Positions 11,969 to 23,711 of a DNA stretch of 64,000 bases are shown here, in pieces (the stretch's first letter is position 1; every line of letters starts with the position of its first letter). The DNA comes from Aldrovandia affinis. Taxonomy: Eukaryota; Chordata; Actinopteri; Notacanthiformes; Halosauridae. Under the pieces are notes generated by a model. It was not told where the DNA came from and made no database searches. It saw nothing but the letters and a program-made list of their open reading frames with translations. A program made the position numbers and the translations under genes. The stretch lies in assembly GCA_029706075.1 (NCBI GenBank), contig JAINUG010000031.1, positions 3,083,001 to 3,147,000 on the forward strand. Direction: 5' to 3'.

Positions 11969-12193
11969 TTCATTCTCGCAAGGGAGAAAACACATCATAA
12001 AAAGCCTGCTGCAATTGTGTCACTTCTGCCTGCTGCGTTGGCGTAAGATAGCTGTCAACGGGGACAAATTAGATAATGCCGAGGGGGTACAATTAGATAA
12101 TGCCGCACAGCTGTGTACCTAGCTGCCCTGCCAGTAGGCGTGGCCGTTAATCACCCCGATTCCCCTGCCTAGACCGATGCCTTCCACACTATT

Positions 12194-13555
12194 ATAGCTA
12201 AATAAAGAGTACAAAGTTTTACCCTATGCAAGAACTAACCTAAGCCGGTTGACTGACTAACCTAACTTAGATAGCTGCTAACAAGGGTTTTGAACTGCTA
12301 GTGCTCTGCCTAGGAGTGTAACTGTCACTGAGAAGTAGTGTGATTGCCATAACATCACTTTAGTGGGCTGTTGGTCACTGCCATTTTGGCTCTACATAAT
12401 GGCTCTTAACAATGGATTCGTAGGAGGGTAATGACAGGAGGGTAATGAAAAGTCTCTTTGCAATAGGTCCATGGAAACTTGATTACTGGAAACCACAGTG
12501 ATTGAGATACTTTGTCTTTTATGTGAAATATAGCATCTCCTGCAGCACAGTGTCCTATCACTGCACTTGGGTATTAATGTTCTGCATAGGGAAGACTGCC
12601 CCTATTGACACAGTAACACCACTTCAAGGTTTTCCTGTGAGATCATTGATCCATGTATTGACCTATCCCAGGACCACTTGGATTCAGCCATATGGCAAGA
12701 TAAAGTTACAGGATGGTAATGCTGTACACTACTATATTACAGAGGAAGTGTCTATTTCAATAAGGCAGTTTGTGGATCAGTGGTTACCGCACTCTGGTCC
12801 AGAAGTTCTAATCCTAGGAGGGGGAATCCTGTTGTATTAATGAGTGAGCTAGTTTACCTTAAGCTTCCACTGTTTAAATGTGTTATAGATCTCCTATAGA
12901 GATAAAACTGTAAGATAGAAATGGTTATCATCTAAACAAATAATAATAATAATAATACAAATAAAAATGCATGTTTAAAATTGTAAACATATGTGTGCCC
13001 GCAGTACTGTGTATGTGTCTGTGTGTGTATGTGAGAGAATGTGTATGTAATTGATCAAAGTATTTTTTAAATCATTAGAAAGGTTGAGTATACTGTACTT
13101 GAAGATAATAATACTGTGTAGGAATATACTTATTGTATTAAGTACAATGTATTGTGCCAGGCATGTGAGAATTAAATAAAAATGTATATTTATGAATCCA
13201 GTAGCCTTAACAGTCAAATGGCCTTGTTTGACTGTTAAATTTGACTGAAAGTCCAGCACTCTGAATGTTGAACACAAGTGGTATTACATGTTACAACCCC
13301 TCACTTATCCTACGTGCAAATTATATTATATTTGATTTCATTTAATAATTATTACACGGGATGTCAATTAAATTGCTAAATTGTTTGATAGGCAGAGCAA
13401 TATATACCAAAATATACAACTCATTCAATTCAATTAAAATTAAGAGCTGGTTTATTGTAAGTTAAAACACTTGAATAACATAAAACACTATCCCAACATC
13501 AAATCTAGAAACAGGTTCAACTACCTTAACAAGCACTAAATCCTGAACATATAAA
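12194..13555. other. Intergenic DNA, no gene recognised
   Basis: AT-rich sequence with a short (AAT)n run at 12941-12956 and a degenerate (TG)n patch near 13010-13045. The 112-codon frame at 12502-12840 matches no family known to me and lacks splice or regulatory context. Confidence 0.5.
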
Positions 13556-13960
13556 AATCAAATCAAATCAAATTTATTTGTATACCACTTTTCACAAATA
13601 CATTGTCACAAAACACTTAACAAAAGGGAACAAAGGCCTAGATCCCCCTAAAAGCAAGCCTAAGGCGCCAGTGGCAAAGAAACTCCCTTGATAGGGAGAA
13701 ACCTTGGCAGGAACCAGACTAAAGGGGGGGAGCCCATCCTCTTCCGGCCGGCACAGGGTGTGTCCAAGAAATCCGTAAGATCGCATCATTGTCAGTCCAA
13801 AGGTGACGTCACAGGGCTGGTTGACTCCGAGTTAAGTAGTCAGTGAAGGGGGGAGCGGGGGGCAGGTACCGGGGTAGGCATGGGAGGACTGGTCTGGAAT
13901 CAAGTTAATGGGCGTGGGTTGATGGGGCAGCTCACACTTCTCGCAGGATCTAGGGCTCGG
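13556..13960 (+). repeat. Teleost interspersed repeat with (AAATC)n edge
   Basis: Starts with aatcaaatcaaatcaaattt and continues through tttgtataccacttttcac, aaactcccttgatagggagaaaccttgg and gagcccatcctcttccggccgg. The combination 'few-hundred-bp unit, tttatttgtat, gaaactccctt, aacccatcc' recurs widely in fish genomes, and a diverged form appears at 21950-22110. The class (LINE tail or non-autonomous DNA element) cannot be decided here. Confidence 0.6.
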
Positions 13961-13964
13961 GGGC

Positions 13965-15330
<1,366 letters not shown>

Positions 15331-15639
15331 TATGGTTTCAGCTATCTGACCCTCTCATCAGATGCACACCCGCAGACACATATGCACACACATGAAAAGC
15401 CCCCCCTTGCCCTCGTTCTGAAGTTCCTCTGTGTTTACCTAATAGCATTATCTGGGTTTGGTTTTGAGGTCACCTAGACTGCTGAGCCAGAACAGGTCAG
15501 AACCATAAGATGCATAGAGCCATCCCTGACAATTGCATTATGTACTTATTGTACAAGGGATTTGGTAAGCTCTTAAGTTAATAAAACAAATGTGTGTGAG
15601 CCACATTCTGATTGCTGTGATCATCAAAAAAGACTGAAC
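15331..15639. other. Spacer between Tc1 copy and solo LTR
   Basis: About 300 bases with no coding similarity and no repeat ends. Confidence 0.4.
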
Positions 15640-15644
15640 AGTGT

Positions 15645-16445
15645 TGTCACACGCCGTGCGACACAACCAGCATTTGAACAGAACAGCAGGACGCAGGGAT
15701 TGGAGTTGTCGGTTGACGGACTGGATTTTTCTCTCCCACGGGGAGAGAGGGCCAGAAAGAAATAGAGAACTGAAACTATATAAATTAACAAAATAAACTT
15801 TGGCCGTCCCCCTCACGGGTTCCGGCTAAAAACAACAAATCAAAATAACAAACTAAACAAAAAGCGCCTTTCGGCAAAACACTATACCAGGGGTCGGCAA
15901 CCTGCGGCTCCGGAGCCGCATGCGGCTCTTTCAGCCTTATGTTGCGGCTCCGCGTGGTTTGGGAAAATAAATAAAAAGTATCCAATTGAATCGGGCGCAA
16001 AATTGGGCGCAAACTTTTTTTGGCGTAGCACCCCTCTCCCCGTCGACAGAAAATCCGAGGGCGCAAGAATTATTTTCGCGTTGCACCCCCGGTCCGCGAA
16101 ATAAATGAACTGGTCGCACCTTTTTTCGCGTAGCACCCCCGTCGACAGAAAATGCGGCTCCCAGTGTTTTCTTTTCCGTGGAAACCGGGTCCAAATGGCT
16201 CTTTGAGTGTTACGGGTTGCCGACCCCTGCACTATACATTCAAACACACACACTTTTCAGTTGGGAATTTCGGACACCGTTCTCTCGCCAGCATTCAGCT
16301 TCCGTGTTTCAGCCACCTACTAAGAGAGCAGAGCAGTTTTAAGCACACAGGTACAATTAAGCAATTCTGCACAGCTGTGTGCCCTAGCTGCCCTGCCGGC
16401 CATGGCACCCCCAATTCCCCCCCGCCTAGACTGATGCCTTCCACA
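15645..16445 (-). repeat. Solo LTR of the 10-kb gypsy family, split by a hAT element
   Basis: Begins TGTCACACGCCGTGCG (15645) and ends CCTTCCACA (16445), with the 5-bp direct repeat agtgt on both sides (15640-15644 and 16446-16450). The outer parts match the LTRs at 10338-10700: gacacaaccagcatttgaac versus gacacaacctggattggaac, and the gccacctactaagagagcag block. The middle is interrupted by the hAT element at 15888-16229. A solo LTR results from recombination between the two LTRs of a once complete insertion. Confidence 0.88.
15888..16229. mobile_element. hAT-type miniature element (342 bp) with 8-bp TSD
   Basis: Terminal inverted repeats caggggtcggcaacc and its exact complement bound the element. 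The 8-bp direct repeat cactatac lies at 15880-15887 and 16230-16237, the hallmark of hAT transposition. The interior repeats a gcggctc/ccgtcgacagaaaatg theme and holds no transposase, so it depended on an enzyme from elsewhere. It inserted after the solo LTR or its parent element. Confidence 0.93.
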
Positions 16446-16450
16446 AGTGT

Positions 16451-17399
16451 GGATTATTTACTCCAAAAAAGAATTCACAGTGAAAATCTCGACATAAACT
16501 GTACGTACTGAATTGTGTGTGCGTATGTGCATTTCTGAAGAAGTATTTATAAAATGTACACAGGCAATCTCATTTTGGAGCTGAAATGTCTGCTCTCATC
16601 AGAGATATTTCTGTTGATGATCATTAGTTTTTTGGCAGTGGTGCTGCAGAACTCTTTGAATCCAGACACAGTTTGCAATCTAAATGACCCGAGTGATGGC
16701 TGAGCAGTACAGGCGTAGCTACAATAAAGCAGGCCAGTAAAATATGTGTTCCCAGAGAGTGAGGTGAGGAGAGCCAGTGTTAGCGGGCCGGCCAAGGACA
16801 GGTCTCTCTCTCTCTCTATTTCGCTGACTCTCTCTCTCTCTCTCCCTCCCTCTTTTCCCATGGAAATGCTGTGAGTCACCACGGTCCAATTAATCTCAGA
16901 AATCTGTGCTCAGCACTGTTTGTGGAAGCTGCATACCAAATGTGTTCTGCAGGTAATCTTCCCTGAACCGCCACCGTCACCGAACCGGATTTAAGACCCA
17001 TTGCCCCCAACACTACTGCACCCCCCCCACACACACACACACACACACACAACCCAACCTTCATGCTCAACATTCATTTATTTTGGAGAACAAAACAAAA
17101 TGAAGTTTCCTCTCAAAAACGGAGCTACTCAGGAGTAGGTTAAAAAATCTGTCCAGGTGGGTACCTCGACGCAGTGAGCAGATATTAACTGTCAGGCTAA
17201 TGAGTGTGTGTCACTGGAATAACAATAACCTTGACTAATGCAGAGCTTGCCTTCATGTAGATTGTTAGCTCAGTGCAAAGGTGAACCTTAATCTCATAAT
17301 AAGGACAAAGACATCTGCCAAACACATACATATTAAATCCAAATAATGACAATGAATAAATAAGAACCAATAAATAACAGGCACATATAGCAAATAATT
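16451..17399. other. Intergenic DNA with short simple repeats
   Basis: Contains a TC-rich tract (16803-16850) and a (CA)n run at 17029-17050. No gene or mobile-element ends were recognised. Confidence 0.5.
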
Positions 17400-17610
17400 T
17401 CCATTTTAGCAAACGCTCTTATCCAGAGCGACTTATACAGTTTACATTTCTTTACATACAATCCATTTATACAGCTGGATATTTTTTACTGAAGCAATTC
17501 AGGTTAAGTAACCTTGCTCAAGGGTACAACGACAGCGGCCCCACCTGGGAATTGAACCAGCAACCTCTGAGTTACAAGCCCAGTTCCCTAACCATTATAC
17601 TACACTGCCA
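17400..17610 (-). repeat. tRNA-derived SINE, minus orientation
   Basis: Reverse complement of the SINE at 54991: the tail motif (tttagcaaacgctcttatcc) comes first and the tRNA-like head last. The head contains the complement of a B box (ggttcaattccc) at about 17545-17560 and of an A box (tagtgtaatggttaggga) at about 17590-17605. The middle carries cttgctcaagggtacaacgac. The head-to-tail order fits the V-SINE/HE1-like superfamily, a name I assign from memory. Confidence 0.85.
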
Positions 17611-18564
17611 TCAATACTCAATGTCTGTGGTAAATCAGTGCATTGCCATACCTTACCAATACTTAAACCAAATCACATCCCTGCGAGTTGGGAAATGACC
17701 GTAATGTATGTGCATGATAAGTTCGAAACATTCTTATACACACTGTTTACAGGACAAAGTGCTACAGTAACTTTAGATAAAGTAGCAACCTGCATTGGCT
17801 TCGGAGGCATAGATTACAGCGTATAGCTCGTAAGCGACTGGGTTTGTAATTATAAGCGTGAAGTCGTGAAGGATATCCGCACCCATATTTTCCCCCAATG
17901 TGTAAAAGCATCAGCATCCAGCAATGCACATTTTTATTTTACACAGGTATCATATGTAAAGTGTAAGCTATGTAATAAGAATGTCTTCAAAGCAATTGAG
18001 TAATATTCCGAAATAAAAAGGCACTCTTCTGCAGACACAGCTCCCTTAATGTGTTACCCTGGTGACAGAGAGGCAGACAAATCCATGTCTAGCATGGTGA
18101 GTATAAATAGCCTTATCCTGCTGGTGACACTGGATCACATTGGCAAGGGCTGGAATTCAATCCGACTATGCTAATCACCCAATGATCATCCATAAACCTG
18201 CTACTACTGGAGATTGTTTTGCATAATAGAAGAGGGGAAAATATGTACAATTTATTTATATATCAAACAGAGCAAAGTTTCCAGCTCTGTATTAGTCTTG
18301 TCATTTTTTTCCTGTGGTCAAGACAACGTTTAGACAAATTTTGACTCCTGTTTTGACTCCGCAGTAGTTGAAGCATACCGCTGGGAAGCAAAACCCATCA
18401 CTCTCAACGGAAAGTATTTTAATGACACCGTTTTGCACTGGCGTTCCTACATTTATATTTTTAATGCAGATTACAGCATGAGATCAGAATATGTACTGAA
18501 TAGCACTGCCAGGGTTTAGAACAAGCACATCGCCATAAGGCCATCACCCTGCCCTTTTTAAATT
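17611..18564. other. Intergenic DNA, nothing recognised
   Basis: No similarity in any frame; no repeat ends or RNA genes seen. Confidence 0.45.
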
Positions 18565-18765
18565 AAACTGGGCTGCCACTCTGTTCGTGGATTGATTTTA
18601 AGATCCTCTTCATAACTTTGAAGACTTTGCGCAATTGTGCCAGGCCCACCTCAAGGACACAGTCCATTTCCACTGTACCGCCCACGTTCCCCGCTGCTCG
18701 AATTCCACATTTCAGCCTCTGACAAAGCTTATAAGCATGCAGAGAACTCCGTTCAAACTCCTTTC
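18565..18765 (+). pseudogene. Possible L2-type LINE ORF2 C-terminal scrap
   Basis: One frame reads DFKILFITLKTLRNCARP (from about 18594), which resembles the conserved 'DFKIL..T.KAL...AP.Y' region near the C-terminus of L2/CR1-like reverse transcriptases, followed by a decayed stretch with 'CTA' and 'FQ' pieces. Only about 60 residues are recognisable and frames shift, so the call is tentative. Confidence 0.45.
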
Positions 18766-21243
18766 AAACTGGGAAAGAATATAATGCTCTATATTTTATC
18801 TTGTATTTAATATTTTTTTACCTCACATTTCTATCCCTGAAATTCTTGATGTTTCCAAATAGCATGTGGTGTCTGTGCCTGCTTCACAGACACCTAGAAA
18901 ACAAGACAGTTTATTTACACACTTCTGCAAGCATAGCCATTCCGTCTACATGACATATATTTGGGCTCTTGCAACCAGAGAACAGCAGAGAGCTTCAGAC
19001 GGGATTCATCAGATCGATCTGCAAAGCCTTCGCCCTGTGTCCACACATAGATAACCTCATGTTTGTCAAGGCAAAAGCTCGAGTACGGTGTGGGATGTGA
19101 AAATGAAGTGAGCATTAGGCTCCCTGGTGCAGGAATGCTATAATTCCCATTCGAAAAATGTATCTATTGGAGGCGATGTGCCTCAGGCTCCATGGTTTAT
19201 GAATGTTGTATTATTGTGACGCGTTCTGTTGGTGAGTTGAAGGCCCTGATGTCTTCCCTGATTTCCGGATATAACCTCTGTCAAGGGCACAGTAACACTG
19301 TGCTTGGGCAACCCTTTTTCAGTCGTAATGTGGACATTGTTCGGCTCCTCAATAATGCTGTTTACAACGAAGGCATGTGTTACGTAACTTGCCACTTTAC
19401 ATTTGAATCCCTACATCCTATGCGAGTTTGAGCCAGACAATCTTTCTGGATTCCCATTTAACAGATCTGGCTAAGGACGGATGTAGCATCTTGAGCCTAT
19501 ATTCTATAGCATGGTGCACTACCGTATCGAAACAGCAGAGGGCGCATGTGTCATATGAATATCCCATTTGACTTCTCAGACACCACAAACTGAGACACAG
19601 CATTTGAGTTTGGCCCTAAACATTGTTTATCATACATACAGTATATACATACATACATACATACATACATATATCCATAACGTTTTTTTTCAAATATAGC
19701 ATATACATATACATATGTAACACATGTGTGTGTGTGTGTGTGTCCTTGGCAGAGAAGACTGTGGTGAATGGAAAAAGACAAATACAGCAAAAGAAAATGA
19801 ATGTTGTCTGATTACATGCAAATAATGCATCACCACAAACATGACTATTGAAACGTTGGTGTATATATCTACTGTTAGATTAATGCTGGCACTGGAGCTA
19901 TTCAAAGGGTTGATGATTATTTCCAGAGACGGTAGTTATTCATGAAACCCAGCCAAGAGAAATATAACAATCTAGGACAGCCTATCAGCGTGAAAGGTTA
20001 GTCTAAACTTTGGGATGAAATAAATGTAATAGACTCAAACCTGCTGAGAACTGGTTTTTTGAGAGCCTTTGAAAATCAATAGGGATAAAGGTCATGCAGT
20101 AATGCCATCACACATTTGGGAGATGAGAAAGTCTGTATCAGTGAAGTTATTTTACTGTAAAGATGGACTTACAAGAAAGCAAAGGGCTTTGAATACTTAT
20201 GGACATTCCATGTATTTGTGGAAAAGAGAAAATACAGGTTTATTATATGTTGCTACGTGTAGAATTATTTTTTCATTTGGAAAGTGTTAGATAATATAAT
20301 GAGAAAATGCATCATACTGTCTAAAGCATGTGAGGTAATATTTAATAAGATCATGGTTTTGTTCAGATGGTTAAAGAATTTGAAATGCTATGCTAAAAGG
20401 TTTCACATTGATCTCCTGACTGTTTTGGAAACTCAATTTAATGTATTACTTTCAGCAAGGTTTAGCACCTGGTTGGTTGGCTTCACTCTTTTTAAGTGTG
20501 TGTGTATGTGTGTGTGTGTGCGCGCACACATTATTTCATATTAGGATAATGCCTTATTACATAACATCAAAGACAGTTCATTAACGATAGTATTTTGGCA
20601 TACTGTAGTTAACTGTGAAAAGGATTATGTGTTGACATGCCTTTTGGGCCACTAAATGTCTAACACATTTTCTCCACGTATGCAGTGAGCAGTGATGTAG
20701 CATCTTGTGTGTCACCTCAAGATATCCTCTCTCCTTCTTCCACACCTTATTGGATTAATCTGCCCAAAGCCTCTCCCTCCTTCCAGTTTGCTGCTTTCCC
20801 TTGGAGGGCTAATCCATCGTGACGAATGTGGTCTGCAGATTATTGTCACCTGCTCATAAAAGGGACTTCACACAGCCAGGAGAGGAAGTGTGACTCCCAG
20901 CCAAGGGACCATACAGATATGGGGCCATGAGTAAGACATTACGCTACATTTTGTTACCGCTAGATTGTCTGTGTGCATTTATACTACACACCACCACGAC
21001 AATTCAGACAAAATAGTGAGAGCTTTATTGCTAAAGCACAACAGTACTGTAGCTCCCCATTGTTTGCTTGGTCCAGAATGGATATTTAAAGTTTTGGTTT
21101 CAATTGAAAAATCTAAAATATTCTTACAAACTATTGTGTGTATGTTGTGTGTGGATATTACTTTGCACACTGGTTATTGTTGTGGAAAATTAGAGTCTTA
21201 CCCAATTTTCAGAATCTTTTCAAATTATTTTCTAAGTCCTTTT
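18766..21243. other. Intergenic DNA with microsatellites
   Basis: Holds (CATA)n at about 19645-19672, (TG)n at 19724-19742 and a (TG)n/(CG) patch at 20497-20526. No supported gene. The long frame 20965-21459 is AT-rich, unconserved and runs into the retroviral LTR, so it is treated as chance. Confidence 0.5.
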
Positions 21244-22523
21244 TGTTCAATTATTCAGAAATTCAGAGAAGAGGCTGAGGCAGAAGATCTTCAGAGTATC
21301 AGACTTTTATTCCAAGTAAAATCACAAAGCCGAGAGCATCTTGCAAGTTGTTCCAATGTCTCTCTGTTTTACAACATCTTATATACTTTTTTAACAGTTA
21401 CATTTAATTGGTTTATCCCTCTGGTCAGTTCTAATTGGTTTACATTTGTGCTGACTTGACACTAGCCACTCGGAAAAAATGGTGGTTTACCCTTAAATGG
21501 TCACTCCCATCCTTCCACCCCCCAGCTGGTCATTAAACCATAGTGGCTTTGCCAAGTCTTATCTCACCATTATACAATGGTGGTTCCGCTAAGCTAATAC
21601 ACTTTTAAAATAATGGTTAATTACATGTTATTACACTATTACACACTAAGCCAATTTAAGCACATTGCAGGGATACAAAATAACTCAATAGATTCTGTGA
21701 TATATCCTGTGATCGCGTTGCATGTGATTTAACAGACATCACCTTCCAGTGTATGTGTGTGAGTGAGTGTGAGGTTATATTCTTTACCTAAGTTCAAACT
21801 TTAACAGACAAATTACAGATGTGCATCAGATTACAGATATGTCATACACCAGTGCAGACACATCATTCAAGTGTTCCTTTATCATAAACTTGTTTATACT
21901 GTGATATATTGATTATATACTACACATAACCAGTTCTAATCATCTCTGGCCCCAGCCTCCGACAGGCACGCTTCAAAAGCAACGGCGGCGAGGAAAAACT
22001 GTTCCCAAGGCAAAAACCCCTCCCTTTCTGTTTTGGGGAAACTCCCTTGGGATTTTTCAGAAACCTCGAATGGACCCAGACCTGACAGAGGAACCCATCC
22101 ATCCTGGGTTTGGCTCAGAGTGCAGAACAGTGGCTCCTATTCTTTTATCATGGTTTAATATGGTTACACTTGACTATAGGTTTTCTTGACTATATTAATC
22201 ACATTAGTAGAGTATACATTGCACACAGTTATAGGAACTTGACTACAGCTGCATCAGTTTTGGAATCATGGGTACTTTGATGGAACCTGGTCCGGGACAT
22301 CCCCCAGCACTTGACCTAATAATAATCGCACTCTTTACACGAGGCCTGGGCATGTACAGTCCATCTTCGACAGGCTGGGTCATTACACCCAGCTTTCTCC
22401 ATTGTCTCATAAAGGGACATAACCATCCCAGTGGATGACCCCTGAGTTTCAGGCCTACTACTAGGCCCTGGCCCATCACAGTCAGACTCAGTTTTGTCTG
22501 TGGAGGAAATATGATTTCCAACA
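21244..22523 (-). repeat. Retroviral 3' LTR
   Basis: On the minus strand the LTR begins TGTTGGAAAT directly after a purine tract and ends TTGAACA, giving TGTT...AACA termini. Inside are two CCAAT boxes (complements at 21434-21438 and 21407-21411), a TATA box (complement of catcttatatac, 21375-21386) and AATAAA (complement at 21306-21311), about 70 nt apart. This places U3 at roughly 22523-21355, a short R, and a short U5 ending at 21244. A diverged copy of the teleost repeat seen at 13.6 kb appears to lie inside U3 (about 21950-22110), which helps explain the ~1.28-kb length. Confidence 0.8.
21375..21438 (-). promoter_or_regulatory. LTR core promoter: CCAAT boxes and TATA box
   Basis: On the minus strand, AACCAATTA occurs twice, followed by GTATATAAG. 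Spacing is typical for an RNA polymerase II promoter, with initiation expected near 21350. The AATAAA at 21311-21306 downstream supports this being the U3/R boundary rather than a chance TATA. Confidence 0.7.
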
Positions 22524-23044
22524 TTTCCCCCCTTAGAGGCCTTTGTGGCCTCTCTTCTTGCCTTTCGGGCCTGCGGTTTACGCACTGGGGTCTGCTTTGG
22601 CCTATTCAAGCTGTAGCTATGAGATGTCCTTCTGCTCACGTGCTGATCGGCCAAAATTGGATGAAACCTGTGAGCGAGCGTAGGCTTACTTGACCACATG
22701 ATGCCATCACTCTGACAGACAGCATGGAACGTCTCTGTGCAAGCCATCCGAAAGTGTGCCTGTCGAACTTCAGACAATATGTATAATTTAACTATACATG
22801 TAAATGTGTTTTTTTCTGTACAGACAGCTGACTTACTGCTGCTGTCTGGGGGATCTCGTTTCCACCATGGAATAGATACTTGTTGTATCTCAAGCCAGTC
22901 TGGTGGGCCCATATCAAAGTAGGGAAAGAGATGTGGATATGGCAGAGTCCAGGCTGGGCTATGAAAAGGCAAAATATCATAGATACCCTGCCTGACTCGC
23001 ACCGTGCGCTGAATAAAACAATGGGAATTATGGTCCAGCTCCAC
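22316..23044 (-). CDS. Accessory frame between env and LTR, extending into U3
   Basis: An open frame of 242 codons lies downstream of env and ends 207 nt inside U3. The first codon is GTG; the first ATG is at 22912-22910, giving about 198 residues, or the product may begin on a spliced upstream exon. Visible features: a Pro/Trp-rich N-terminal part, a highly basic stretch around residues 148-172 (clusters of K and R, consistent with nuclear localisation), a Ser/Pro-rich segment and a Cys-rich C-terminus (CNDPACRR...CKEC). No family is recognised. Position and basic patch resemble regulatory proteins of complex retroviruses (for example spumavirus or epsilonretrovirus accessory genes), but this is inference from location only. 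It could also be a fortuitous frame over U3. Confidence 0.5.
   Translation of the reverse strand: MELDHNSHCFIQRTVRVRQGIYDILPFHSPAWTLPYPHLFPYFDMGPPDWLEIQQVSIPWWKRDPPDSSSKSAVCTEKNTFTCIVKLYILSEVRQAHFRMACTETFHAVCQSDGIMWSSKPTLAHRFHPILADQHVSRRTSHSYSLNRPKQTPVRKPQARKARREATKASKGGNVGNHISSTDKTESDCDGPGPSSRPETQGSSTGMVMSLYETMEKAGCNDPACRRWTVHAQASCKECDYY
22524..22534 (-). other. Polypurine tract of the retrovirus
   Basis: Minus-strand AAGGGGGGAAA immediately precedes the TG that starts U3. Retroviruses use such a tract to prime plus-strand DNA synthesis, and it fixes the LTR boundary. Confidence 0.8.
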
Positions 23045-23222
23045 ACAGTCTTATATTTTCCCTGGGCAGTTGTCCATCCCATATGCACATTTTACTCCCC
23101 CTATTTCTATTGACCCATTCTCCATCACTCCTCACAATTGAACTGATGCCTCTGTATTCACAGTAAAACACCAATACACAAATCATAAAATGCATAAATT
23201 AACCCAGTATATGCTCCCTTCT

Positions 23223-23474
23223 CTAGTGGTCATACGGTTCTGAGTCCTCGTGCTGCTGTAGCATACCGTCTGAGGCCGCCTGTGCTTTAATACGTTCCCA
23301 CTCACATTGTTGGACTTCCCAACAGCACAATAACTCTACTCCGCTTACAATTTCCACCATCCACCGGCAGCTTACCCCTCGATTTCTGGTAATAGTGGCA
23401 TCTGATACCACAGCGAGAAAATTTCTCTCAATTACTTGTTCAGATGTTTCAAGGGTTAAGCAGTGATACTTCAT
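23223..23474 (-). CDS. Small accessory frame downstream of env
   Basis: An 83-codon frame starting with ATG lies between env and the 242-codon frame. It has several Cys and Trp residues (CRWMVE...CCWEVQQCEWERI) and an acidic C-terminus (HEDSEPYDH). No family is recognised. It may be an exon of a multiply spliced accessory mRNA together with the larger frame, or a chance frame. Confidence 0.35.
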   Translation of the reverse strand: MKYHCLTLETSEQVIERNFLAVVSDATITRNRGVSCRWMVEIVSGVELLCCWEVQQCEWERIKAQAASDGMLQQHEDSEPYDH

Positions 23475-23711
23475 TAATGCAAATCCTTAAAAACCTGTGT
23501 AATTCCGCATCCCGGGCAAAGGGTCTGTAGTCCAAACCACCCAATACAAGGCATAAGCAAAACAAATCATCACCATTCCCCCACTCATTAGCAAGATTGG
23601 ATACACCGTGGCCATTCGTGATTATAAGAGTTATATTTCTATATTCTAGCGTTGCAGTATATGCAAAGCTAAGTAAGACAGAAGTATACGTGATTACATC
23701 CTACCTTATCC

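Larger units (their letters stand above)
10338..12188 (-). mobile_element. Ty3/gypsy retrotransposon, minus strand, 5-bp TSD
   Basis: The element runs from TGTCACAC (10338) to CCTTCCACA (12188) and is flanked by the direct repeat ctatt at 10333-10337 and 12189-12193. Read on the minus strand it has a truncated 5' LTR (about 12188-12065), RT and RNase H coding sequence (about 11968-10740) and a complete 3' LTR (10700-10338). No integrase is present; the RNase H frame runs almost directly into the LTR, so integrase is either deleted or naturally placed elsewhere. A solo LTR of the same family sits at 15645-16445. Confidence 0.9.

Noticed and set aside
20965..21459. 164-codon plus-strand frame
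   Set aside because: AT-rich with no domain, and it runs antisense through the retroviral U5/R/U3 signals; a chance frame.
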